64,000 bases of DNA from Clostridium sp. DL-VIII (GTDB lineage: Bacteria > Bacillota > Clostridia > Clostridiales > Clostridiaceae). The notes under the pieces are model-generated. The model was not told where the DNA came from. It ran no database searches and saw only the letters and a list, made by a program, of their open reading frames with translations. Position numbers and translations under genes: made by a program. Positions within the stretch are counted from its first letter, which is position 1. Each line of letters starts with the position of its first letter. The DNA lies in NCBI RefSeq assembly GCF_000230835.1, contig NZ_CM001240.1, forward strand, positions 4,227,779-4,291,778. The letters run 5' to 3'. This document shows positions 53,479 to 61,979 of this stretch, one piece after another.

Positions 53479-54853
53479 TTAATCCCATTTCCAAAATTCA
53501 CATTTATCTTTAATAACATTTCCTGCATTGACATCTAAAACTTCTTTTCCCTTTACCGTTATAACTCCATTTATAAAAACATATTCAATACCTTCTGGTC
53601 TTAAATCTGTAGGCCCAAAACAAGGATACATAGATTTATCTTCTATTAAGTCAGGGTCGAATATTAAAATATCTGCATCAGCTCCAACATCAATAATTCC
53701 TTTATTCTCTAATCCTAGACGTTTAGCAGGCATATAAGTACATCTATTAATTGCTTCTATAAGCGTAAGCCTGTCCTGCTCTTTTACCATAGTCCTAAAG
53801 AATCTTGGATAGGTTCCAGCATCTTGAGGATGACCTGGAATTCCATTATCATACATTGGTGCCTGCATCTGTAGACACCATCATATATGGCTTATCTAGA
53901 ATTTCAAAAACCTCACGTTCTTTTCCTACCATACCTATTACCGTAGCTTCTGGGTAATTACATCTAAGTTCCTCATATATTTCTTTTGATAATCTTTGTC
54001 CTCTGTATTTTCCTGTTCCTGCAATTAAACTGCTATAGTCACAGCCCCATTTTTCTATACAACCTTCATCAAAAACTGCACTTCCAATAGATGTTGCAAA
54101 TCCACTATATAAACCACTATCAACTGATATGTCTAGACCTTCCTTCAAAGCCTCATCAATCATATGCAAAGCTTCATCTGCCATTCCCATTCCAAATTGA
54201 TATACCAAGTGTGAAATATTTATAGCAGCTCCTGTCTTTCTTGCTATATCAATAGCTTCTCTCAAGGTTATAAGGCCTCCATAACAATCTGACCTTGTAT
54301 GAATTGATATGAGTTTACCATATCTTGCTGCTATTTTTGCTAATTCTAAAACTTCCGTTTCAGAACTTCCTGGTACATATTCAAGTCCAAAAGATAACCC
54401 GCTAACACCAAAATCAAATGCTTCTTCAATATTAGCCTTCATTATTTTTATTTCTTCCTCAGTTGATGGTCTATATCTATCATTAACCCCAGCCTGCTCT
54501 CTTAAAGTCGTATGTCCAATTTGTTCCACTTGATTAATTAGAAAATATTTATATTTATCATAAAACTCCTTGATATCTTTTGGAGACATTCCGCAGTTAC
54601 CATTATAAACTGTAGTAACTCCCATTGCTGCCATGACTTTTGCACATTCTAAATTTCCTTCAACATGAGCATGAATGTCTATAATTCCTGGGCATACAAT
54701 TTTTCCTGTAACATCTAATTCAAAGGTACCCTCTATACTTTCTCTTGTTATAGCACTTATTTTTCCATTTAAAATTCCGAGATTGGCTACAGTACTTTTT
54801 CTACGTTTTGGATCTATTATGGTACCATTATTTATAACAAAATCATATTTCAT
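53479..54853 (-). pseudogene. Amidohydrolase (D-aminoacylase/dihydroorotase-like), frameshifted
   Basis: One gene in two frames. The first part (54853 to 53849) has IDIHAHVEGN (HxH), NISHLVYQFG and ends MMVSTDAGTNV. The second continues APMYDNGIPGHPQDAGTYPRFF, then VGADADILIFDPD to 53479. Removing one G from CAGGCACC near 53863-53867 restores VSTDAAPMYDNG and a ~458-residue protein of the N-acyl-D-amino-acid deacylase type. It follows potC by 29 bases, so an N-acyl- or N-carbamoyl-polyamine substrate is conceivable. Start is after GGAGG. Sequencing error and real inactivation cannot be told apart. Confidence 0.7.
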
Positions 54854-54882
54854 ATTAACCTCCATTTTATTTAGTTAACTGT

Positions 54883-55686
54883 TTATCCTTTAGATTTTAG
54901 TCTTTTAACTTGAAATGCAGTATTCACAGCAATGATCGCGATAGTAATAACCATTATTACCGTAGACAAAGCATTTACTTCTGGAGTTACTCCTGTCTTT
55001 ACCATTGAAAAAATCTTAAGGGGAAGAGTCATACTTCCTGGTCCTGTTGTGAAAAAGCTGATTACAACATCGTCAATAGATAATGAAAAAGCTAACATCG
55101 CCCCTGATAGAACTCCTGGCATTATGAGTGGAAGAGTAACTTTCCAAAAAGTTACGATACGATTTGCTCCTAAATCCATGGCCGCTTCTTCTAAAAATTT
55201 ATCAAAGCCAGCAAGTCTTGCTCTAACTGTTATTACTACAAACGGTATGCTAAAAGTAATATGAGATAAGATTAAACTTATAAGCCCTAAAGGAATACTT
55301 AATGCAGAATATATAGAAAGTAATGCAATTCCCAAAACTACCTCTGGTATTACTATAGGAATATATAATAACTTATCTATTATTCCTCTTCCTTTAAATC
55401 TATATTTATTTAATCCAATAGCACCAATAGTTCCTATAACAGTTGATACAGCTGTACTTGCAGCTCCAATAATTAACGTGTTTGCAAGGGAATCCATTAA
55501 AGCTCTATTTTTAAAGAAACTTCCATACCATTGAAGGGTGAAATTTTCGAAAACAATATTCAACTTTGAGGTATTAAATGAAAAAACTATTACATAGAAA
55601 ATAGGAAGATATAAAAATAAAAAAACAAGACCAATATAGACATTTTTTAATACTCCAGATATTCTTTTCTTCTTTGCTTTTACCAT
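54883..55686 (-). CDS. potC: Spermidine/putrescine ABC transporter permease PotC
   Basis: A 267-residue permease with six membrane segments and the EAA loop (LEEAAMDLGANRIVTFWKVTLPLIMPG). Its ATG follows the potB stop by one base and uses a ribosome binding site inside potB, so translation is coupled. Order PotA-B-C after PotD is inferred from similarity and position. Confidence 0.9.
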   Translation of the reverse strand: MVKAKKKRISGVLKNVYIGLVFLFLYLPIFYVIVFSFNTSKLNIVFENFTLQWYGSFFKNRALMDSLANTLIIGAASTAVSTVIGTIGAIGLNKYRFKGRGIIDKLLYIPIVIPEVVLGIALLSIYSALSIPLGLISLILSHITFSIPFVVITVRARLAGFDKFLEEAAMDLGANRIVTFWKVTLPLIMPGVLSGAMLAFSLSIDDVVISFFTTGPGSMTLPLKIFSMVKTGVTPEVNALSTVIMVITIAIIAVNTAFQVKRLKSKG

Positions 55687-55687
55687 T

Positions 55688-56551
55688 TTACATCCCTCCT
55701 AAATCATCCATACTACCACCTGATTTTTGATACAGCCATACGAGAATCAATGTAATTATTATTAAAAAGATTGAAATAGCAGAACCTAGAGGCCAGTTTC
55801 TTGCAGTTATAAATTGATTTCTAATAATGTTTCCAATTACTTGAGTCTTGCTGCCTCCAAGTATATCTGTAACAAAGAAATATCCTAGAGATGGAATAAA
55901 AACTAAGATGCTTCCTGCAAATATTCCAGGCATTGTAAGTGGTAATGTTACTCTGCAAAATGCAGCTGCTGGCTTAGCTCCTAAGTCACTGCAAGCTTCT
56001 AACAAAGACTTATCTAATTTTTCAATTGAACTGTATAAAGGCAAAATCATAAATGGCAATAACATGTATACTAGACCAATCATAACTCCTGTAGTATTGT
56101 ATACTAACTCAAGAGGCTGATGAATTAATCCTAATTTTAATAACAGTGAATTGAGAATGCCATCTTTACGAAGTATATTAATCCATCCAAAAAGCCTTAT
56201 TAAAGAGCTTACTAAAAACGGTACTATTACCATTGCCATAAATACAGTCTTTTTTATAGTTGTCTTTTGAGCTATAAAATAAGTGAATGGATAAGCAACC
56301 AATATGCATATTATAGTTGTAAAAATTGAAATCAAAAGTGATTCTCCAAATACCTTTAAATAAAGCGGATCAAATACCTGTTTAAAATTATTTAGTGTAA
56401 ATCCGATTTTAACTCCACCATTTGGATCTTTAAGCATGAAGCTCATAACAAAAACATAAATAAATGGGATAGCTACAAGTAAAATCATCCATGCTGAAAC
56501 TGGCCCTACTGTAGTAACAAGCGGTAAATTTATCTTCTTTTTATGATTCAT
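55688..56551 (-). CDS. potB: Spermidine/putrescine ABC transporter permease PotB
   Basis: A 287-residue permease with six membrane segments and the EAA loop (LLEACSDLGAKPAAAFCRVTLPLTMPG). It partners PotC. GTAAGGGGG overlaps the end of potA and serves as its ribosome binding site. Confidence 0.9.
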   Translation of the reverse strand: MNHKKKINLPLVTTVGPVSAWMILLVAIPFIYVFVMSFMLKDPNGGVKIGFTLNNFKQVFDPLYLKVFGESLLISIFTTIICILVAYPFTYFIAQKTTIKKTVFMAMVIVPFLVSSLIRLFGWINILRKDGILNSLLLKLGLIHQPLELVYNTTGVMIGLVYMLLPFMILPLYSSIEKLDKSLLEACSDLGAKPAAAFCRVTLPLTMPGIFAGSILVFIPSLGYFFVTDILGGSKTQVIGNIIRNQFITARNWPLGSAISIFLIIITLILVWLYQKSGGSMDDLGGM

Positions 56552-56563
56552 CTAACTACCCCC

Positions 56564-57691
56564 TTACTTTAATTGATTCTCTGCTGTAAATACAGGATTA
56601 TCTATAACACTAAAAACTTCCTGACTTGGAGACTTAATTACAACTGCATCTTCTTTTTTCCAATAAATATATACCTCTGAATCTACTGACATCAGCTCTA
56701 TTTTGGGATTGGTGTTCATCTTCACTTCCATTCCTGTAGGAAGCAAAATGATTGTCTTATTTACATTGCCAATATAAACATGTTCTTTCACCTTTCCAAC
56801 AAGGGTAAAGCCATCAATTGGTGCTTTAGATAATTTAATATTTTCTGGTCTTACTAGCACATAAATTATTTCATTATCATTTATTTGTGAACCTATGGTA
56901 CTTACATTGCCGCTCTCTACCTTTACCTCTAGTACATTATCTTCTTTCTTTTTTGCAACTCCATAAAATAAGTTCGATTCTCCAATAAAGTTTGCTACAA
57001 ATTTAGATTTTGGTTTTTCATATATTTCTTTTGGAGTTCCTATCTGTTCAAGATTTCCACTACTCATAATTGCAATTCTATCGCTCATAGTAAGTGCTTC
57101 TTCCTGATCATGTGTTACATAAATAAAGGTAATTCCTAATTTTCTTTGAAGCCTCTTTAATTCAAACTGCATCTGTTTCCTTAGCTTTAAATCCAAAGCT
57201 CCTAAAGGTTCATCTAATAGCAAAACCTTAGGTCTGTTTATAAGAGCTCTTCCTATAGCAACTCTTTGCTTTTGCCCACCTGATAATTGATCAGGCTTTC
57301 TATTTTCAAAACCAACCAATTGTACTAATTCAAGCATTTCTATAACACGCTCTTTTATTTCTTTCTTCTTTACCTTCTTTATAGATAACCCAAACGCTAA
57401 GTTATCATAAATAGTCATATGAGGAAATAATGCATAGTTTTGAAAAACTGTATTTACTTCACGATCATAGGCCTCTGTATTTTGAATTTCCTCACCTTCT
57501 ATATAAATATTTCCGCTTGTAGGTGTTTCAAAACCAGCTATCATTCTTAAAGTAGTAGTTTTACCACAACCTGAAGGTCCAAGCATAGTTAAAAATTCAC
57601 CTTTTCTTATATCAATAGCTAAGTCTTTAACTACATAATTATCTCCATATTTTTTATTTATATTATCTATTTTTACGATAACCTCAGACAT
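56564..57691 (-). CDS. potA: Spermidine/putrescine ABC transporter ATP-binding protein PotA
   Basis: A 375-residue ATPase with Walker A GPSGCGKTT, signature LSGGQKQRVAIGRAL, Walker B LLLDEPLGALD and H-loop VTHDQEEA, then a C-terminal TOBE domain (~270-350). The length with TOBE is that of PotA/CysA-type ATPases. TGGAGGGGATGAA precedes the ATG. It powers PotBC. Confidence 0.92.
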   Translation of the reverse strand: MSEVIVKIDNINKKYGDNYVVKDLAIDIRKGEFLTMLGPSGCGKTTTLRMIAGFETPTSGNIYIEGEEIQNTEAYDREVNTVFQNYALFPHMTIYDNLAFGLSIKKVKKKEIKERVIEMLELVQLVGFENRKPDQLSGGQKQRVAIGRALINRPKVLLLDEPLGALDLKLRKQMQFELKRLQRKLGITFIYVTHDQEEALTMSDRIAIMSSGNLEQIGTPKEIYEKPKSKFVANFIGESNLFYGVAKKKEDNVLEVKVESGNVSTIGSQINDNEIIYVLVRPENIKLSKAPIDGFTLVGKVKEHVYIGNVNKTIILLPTGMEVKMNTNPKIELMSVDSEVYIYWKKEDAVVIKSPSQEVFSVIDNPVFTAENQLK

Positions 57692-57846
57692 TTCATCCCC
57701 TCCACAGTTTTTAAATTTTTATTAGTAAAAATAACAAGTCAGAACTTCAATAATTATTTTTTATAATAACATCTACAAGCAGCCTCTATTAAATTTGTTT
57801 AATAAAAATAGTACATTCTAATGACTTGTTATTTTATCAAATATAT

Positions 57847-58941
57847 CTAACCTTTAAATTTAGTCCAGATATCAACTATTTTTGATACATTATCTCCTAT
57901 ATCAACTAAACCTTGGCTCTTCTTTAATTCTGCTTCAGGAATATTTTCAATTATATTATTCTTATACTCATCTCCTAATACATCCTTAGCTGATTTATTT
58001 GGATTTACATATGGGAAGTTTTTAGAAATAGTTGCACTTACCTGTGGATCTAAAATATAATTCATGAATAAATCTACACTCTCAGGATTTTTAGCTCCAT
58101 TTGTTTTCATCATCATATCGAAAGTGAAATATATGCCTTCTGATGGATATACTACTTTAATTGCTGGATTTTGCTCTGCTGCTAATGCACATTCGCCTCC
58201 ATATACAAGACCTAAAGAACATTCACCATTTAATAATAAGGTTTTTGGACTATCCCCATTAAAGGCATGAATATTTGGTTTTAACTGTGTTAAATAATCT
58301 TCTGCTTTCTTTAATCCTTCATCACTTGTATCGTTTATTTTATAGCCATTTTCCATTAATGCGATGCCAACAATTGGTCTTGCATCTTCAACAACAACCA
58401 TTGAATCTTTATATTTAGGATCTAACAAATCTTTATATGATGTTATATTATCTTTAATTTTATCTGTATTAACTGCAATTAAAATGCTTGTACCTAAATA
58501 CGGAAGGCTATATTCATTTTTAGGATCATTGGCTTCATGTAAATATTGTTCATCAAGATTTTTAAAATTATCTATTTTACTAGTATCTAATTTCTGAATT
58601 AAATCTTGATCTTTTAAGGTTTTAATATCTTGTGCAGGTCCAATGATCATATCATACGTTCCTTTTGCTCCCGAATTCATTTTGGCAAGCATTTCATCTG
58701 GATCAGAATATGTGGTTAAATTAACTGTGACTCCATATTTATCTTCAAAGCCTTTTACTACCTCATCTGGTATATATTCTGACCAAGTAATAACGTTTAA
58801 TTCTTTACTTCCACTTTTCTCACCAGAACTGCTGCTGACAGAAGAACTTTGGTTGTTTGAACCACATCCTGCCAAAATTGTTGCTGCTATAGTCCCAACC
58901 ATCATAATTGCCATAAACTTTTTTAAGCTTCCCTTAATCAT
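57847..58941 (-). CDS. potD: Spermidine/putrescine-binding lipoprotein PotD
   Basis: A 364-residue lipoprotein with signal peptide and lipobox ILAGCGSN, then the PotD/PotF fold: LNVITWSEYIPDEVVKGFEDKYG, YDMIIGPAQDI, and YPSEGIYFTFDMMM. Acidic and aromatic residues expected for amine binding are present in these parts. It is the first Pot gene here, about 155 bases before potA, and its leader contains a hexaloop attenuator after the PII gene. Confidence 0.9.
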   Translation of the reverse strand: MIKGSLKKFMAIMMVGTIAATILAGCGSNNQSSSVSSSSGEKSGSKELNVITWSEYIPDEVVKGFEDKYGVTVNLTTYSDPDEMLAKMNSGAKGTYDMIIGPAQDIKTLKDQDLIQKLDTSKIDNFKNLDEQYLHEANDPKNEYSLPYLGTSILIAVNTDKIKDNITSYKDLLDPKYKDSMVVVEDARPIVGIALMENGYKINDTSDEGLKKAEDYLTQLKPNIHAFNGDSPKTLLLNGECSLGLVYGGECALAAEQNPAIKVVYPSEGIYFTFDMMMKTNGAKNPESVDLFMNYILDPQVSATISKNFPYVNPNKSAKDVLGDEYKNNIIENIPEAELKKSQGLVDIGDNVSKIVDIWTKFKG

Positions 58942-59041
58942 AAAACTTCACTCCTTAAATAAATATTGCTTATTATCCTTATGCTTTCTTACTATTAGTC
59001 AATTATATTTTTTAATTAAACATTAATTTTTAATTAAAAAA

Positions 59042-59078
59042 TGCATAAAGATATCTGTATCTTTATGCACCCTTGCAT
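59042..59078 (-). promoter_or_regulatory. Hexaloop hairpin / terminator attenuator before potD
   Basis: Minus strand ATGC-[AAGGGT]-GCAT (59065-59078, loop 59069-59074). Its 3' strand overlaps the 5' arm of the 12-bp terminator TGCATAAAGATA/TATCTTTATGCA (59042-59053 with 59058-59069) followed by T6. It lies 15 bases after the PII stop, so PII can be made while the transporter is attenuated. Confidence 0.62.
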
Positions 59079-59092
59079 TTAAAAATATATAC

Positions 59093-59440
59093 TTATAAAG
59101 CTTTGACTCCTCTTTCACCAGTTCTTATGCGAACAGCTTGTTCTATGTTTCGAACAAAAATCTTTCCATCTCCAACATTACCTGTGCCAACCTTGTTTAT
59201 TACTGCTAAGAAAATGTCTTCTAATATATTATCTTCTACTACCGCCTCAACCTTAATTTTAGGTAATAAATTTATATTAGTCTTTAAGCCTTTAATTTGA
59301 TTAACTCCATCTAAAGATCCTCTTTGAGTCCCACATCCCATGGCAGTTGAAATCGTCATTCCACCACAATGATACTCATCTAAAATACTTTTAACAATCT
59401 CTAGCTTTTCAGGTCTTATGATTAGCACTATTTCCTTCAT
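59093..59440 (-). CDS. P-II family nitrogen regulator (NifI/PII-like)
   Basis: A 115-residue PII protein. The start IVLIIRPEKLEIVKSIL, LLPKIKVEAVVED and GTGNVGDGKIFV (B-loop) are diagnostic, and it ends RTGERGVKAL. The T-loop GTQRGSLDGVNQIKGLKTNINLLP lacks the uridylylated Tyr found in GlnB/GlnK (EYxxDFLPK), so it is probably not uridylylated and is closer to NifI-type proteins. PII senses ATP/ADP and 2-oxoglutarate. No ammonium transporter or nitrogenase is near; it heads the polyamine transporter operon. GGGGGTGA precedes the ATG. Confidence 0.85.
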   Translation of the reverse strand: MKEIVLIIRPEKLEIVKSILDEYHCGGMTISTAMGCGTQRGSLDGVNQIKGLKTNINLLPKIKVEAVVEDNILEDIFLAVINKVGTGNVGDGKIFVRNIEQAVRIRTGERGVKAL

Positions 59441-59507
59441 AAAATCACCCCCAAGTTATTAAATTATGTGAAAAATTATTGTAATCAGTTAATTACTTCT
59501 TGTGAAT

Positions 59508-59592
59508 AATATACTATCAAAATATTTTTATAACAATTGTCCAAAAACACCATTTTAATTATACTTTTTGATATATATATACTTATAAAGTA
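59508..59592 (-). promoter_or_regulatory. PII-pot promoter and upstream palindrome
   Basis: Minus strand TTGTTA (59531-59536), 17-nt spacer, TATATT (59508-59513). TACT-TATAA-AGTA lies at 59580-59592, centre 50 nt upstream of the -35, matching the patA control region. Confidence 0.55.
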
Positions 59593-59597
59593 GTATG

Positions 59598-60359
59598 TTA
59601 TTCTTTTTCCTTAACCATTTTAAATAGCTGAACTCTGTTTTTTATATTTAATTTTCGGTAAATATTAAGTATATGCTTTTTTAAAGTGTTGCTGGTAATA
59701 CATAATTTATCACTAATATCATTATTTCCTGTACCATTCATAAGTTCTTTTAAGACAGCCTCCTCTCTTTTTGTTAAATTATAAGTTATTACACATTGTG
59801 AAAGAGTTATTTTCTCATCATTCAATGAACTTTTATTTAAGTCTTGATATAATCTAAATGCCATATGTTCCTTTATAATATCTAAAATAAAAGAATCTTC
59901 ATATGTATAATCTTCTTTACCTTTTAATCTAAAAAAACATACTACTCCTATAAACTGATTCTTATATGCCAATATCATGTTTAAAGTATGGTGCCAATTA
60001 TTAGGTGCAAAATATATTTTATAATATTCTGTCTTCACTCTTTTTTCTTCTGAAATAATATCACTTTCTCTATATACTTTGCTTTTTCCTCCAAACATCA
60101 ATCCCCTGCTATAATCTACGCTATCATATTTATCCATGTAGTTCTCATCACTTTTTGGCTTATAATTGTAAAAAACCGGATTAGTTAGGATATGGCTATT
60201 TAACTCTGATGCAATATAAAAGTCAGCACTATCAAAATCTAGAATAAGAGCCATCTGAGTAAGAAAATTTTTTCTCATGGTCATTGAATCCTCAATAGAA
60301 TTAATTTGATATACTATATTATTAATAACCATCCAGTCATTTGTTTCTAAACTTTGCAC
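59598..60359 (-). CDS. LuxR family transcriptional regulator, paralogue 2
   Basis: A 253-residue paralogue of the regulator at 50586 with the same GAF-like N-terminus and the C-terminal LTKREEAVLKELMNGTGNNDISDKLCITSNTLKKHILNIYRKLNI helix-turn-helix. Start is a GTG at 60357-60359 after AAAGGGGG. It lies upstream of PII and reads the same way. A 7-bp inverted repeat ATCTACT/AGTAGAT (60541-60562) upstream resembles the TACT...AGTA sites and could be its own operator. Confidence 0.85.
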   Translation of the reverse strand: MQSLETNDWMVINNIVYQINSIEDSMTMRKNFLTQMALILDFDSADFYIASELNSHILTNPVFYNYKPKSDENYMDKYDSVDYSRGLMFGGKSKVYRESDIISEEKRVKTEYYKIYFAPNNWHHTLNMILAYKNQFIGVVCFFRLKGKEDYTYEDSFILDIIKEHMAFRLYQDLNKSSLNDEKITLSQCVITYNLTKREEAVLKELMNGTGNNDISDKLCITSNTLKKHILNIYRKLNIKNRVQLFKMVKEKE

Positions 60360-60825
60360 CTTTTATATCCCCCTTTATTTTCTAATCACAAATTTGTAAA
60401 TATGATAAAAAATAAAGGCATATGTAATCAATTAAATTCATTATTACATATACCTCTTTGCACATTATTTTTTATTAATTCCATTTTACTATTGCAAAAT
60501 TTCCATTTCAATATTATCATTTGATTATTTTTTATACCACATCTACTCCTTTTTAAGTAGATAATATTGTTTAGGAAAAGGCCTTTTCAAAAGCACTAAT
60601 TAATATTCAAACTTTTAGACCTTATATGATAAATTTTATGAAAACCCATTAAGTAGATCCATCTCTTTCCTAACAACTGTATCCAAGTGTAATGAGACAA
60701 AAAAATGATACTACTATAGAATAATTTGATATAATTTATTAAAAGATAAGATAAATGACACTTTTGGACGAAGGTATTTTCTTTGCTTAAGCCTTAAAGA
60801 ATAAAGATTTATACAGGAGGATCTT
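60360..60825. other. Intergenic region between divergent regulators
   Basis: 466 bases, AT-rich. Contains the inverted repeat ATCTACT-N8-AGTAGAT (60541-60562) and another AAGTAGATCC half-site near 60650. It should hold promoters for the LuxR gene (minus) and AraC gene (plus). No gene seen. Confidence 0.45.
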
Positions 60826-61758
60826 ATGTTTAATCAAATAAGTTATTTTCAAAAGGAGCTTGCTGATCTCGTTCAGCGACATACCCACATGGAAGGCTAT
60901 CAGCCTACAAAAATTCCGTGCCTTGGTTTTTCACGTTATTCCACTACTCATTATTCTACATTGGCTGGCCCTCCACGTGGACTCTATAATCCTTCCCTCT
61001 GTATCGTAGTTCAGGGCTCAAAGGATATTATACTTGGGGGTGAACGATTAAGGGGCGGTCCATCGAATTACATTGTATCATCTATAGATTTACCGATTAT
61101 CTTTGAAGCAATGGAATCCTCCCCCGAAGTTCCAAACTTGTATTGCAAAATTGAATTTACTCCAAGCCTTATTTTAGAACTGTTAAGTGCTGAAGAGTTT
61201 AAGGTAACTGGCAAGAGAACTTCAAAACGTGGTATGAATGTTGCTGAATTTGATGTATCCATGCTAGATGCTGTGGTGAGACTCGTTCGCCTTCTGGATA
61301 AACCTACCGATATTCCTTTCCTTGCCCCGCTTTATACAAAAGAAATATTATATAAAACATTGCAAGGGGATTATGGCGATTCATTAAGACGAATTGTAAC
61401 TGATGGGAGTCCAACTATTCATATTAGAAACACAATACAACATATGATGAATAATTTTCAGAATCCTCTTCGCATTGAAGATCTAGCAGATGTGGCAAAG
61501 ATGAGCATTCCATCATTCCATAGACATTTTAAGGAAGTAACTGCAATGAGTCCAATTCAATTTCAAAAACAATTGAGGCTTCAGGAAGCCCGGCGTCTAA
61601 TACTATCAGGGTCAATGAATGTGGCAGATGCATCATTTAATGTTGGCTATGAAAGCCATACGCAATTCAGTCGTGAATACTCAAGAATGTTTGGCTTTCC
61701 ACCCAGAGAGGATGTTAAACGGCTTAAATGCATTAATGATACAATTGTGGATATTTAA
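60826..61758 (+). CDS. AraC family transcriptional regulator (cupin N-terminus)
   Basis: A 310-residue regulator with the AraC_N type N-terminal domain (PSLCIVVQGSKDIILGGE, then IVSSIDLPI) and a C-terminal AraC helix-turn-helix pair (LRIEDLADVAKMSIPSFHRHFKEVTAMSPIQFQKQLRLQEARRLI; VADASFNVGYESHTQFSREYSRMFG). It is followed by the aldo/keto reductase gene 220 bases on, a common pairing in which it activates the reductase. ACAGGAGGA precedes the ATG. Base composition is slightly richer in GC than nearby genes. Confidence 0.9.
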   Translation: MFNQISYFQKELADLVQRHTHMEGYQPTKIPCLGFSRYSTTHYSTLAGPPRGLYNPSLCIVVQGSKDIILGGERLRGGPSNYIVSSIDLPIIFEAMESSPEVPNLYCKIEFTPSLILELLSAEEFKVTGKRTSKRGMNVAEFDVSMLDAVVRLVRLLDKPTDIPFLAPLYTKEILYKTLQGDYGDSLRRIVTDGSPTIHIRNTIQHMMNNFQNPLRIEDLADVAKMSIPSFHRHFKEVTAMSPIQFQKQLRLQEARRLILSGSMNVADASFNVGYESHTQFSREYSRMFGFPPREDVKRLKCINDTIVDI

Positions 61759-61787
61759 GAAATTCAATAATAAATAATTTAAACTAT

Positions 61788-61827
61788 TAAAGAGCGTGAA
61801 GGCATTTTAACTTACCACTCTTTTTTG
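61788..61827 (+). terminator. Weak terminator after the AraC gene
   Basis: AAAGAG and CTCTTT with inner AAG/CTT pairs, followed by a T run. Confidence 0.45.
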
Positions 61828-61979
61828 TTATAACTATTCTATCATCAAAGCCACATTGTATAGTTTGATAGGATTAGGCAACTTTTTGATTGAATTGTGT
61901 TACCGATGACTTTAGAGCTACATGTATAATATAAATAGATTCAACGAACAAATATAACATATTTTTAGGAGGTATTTAT

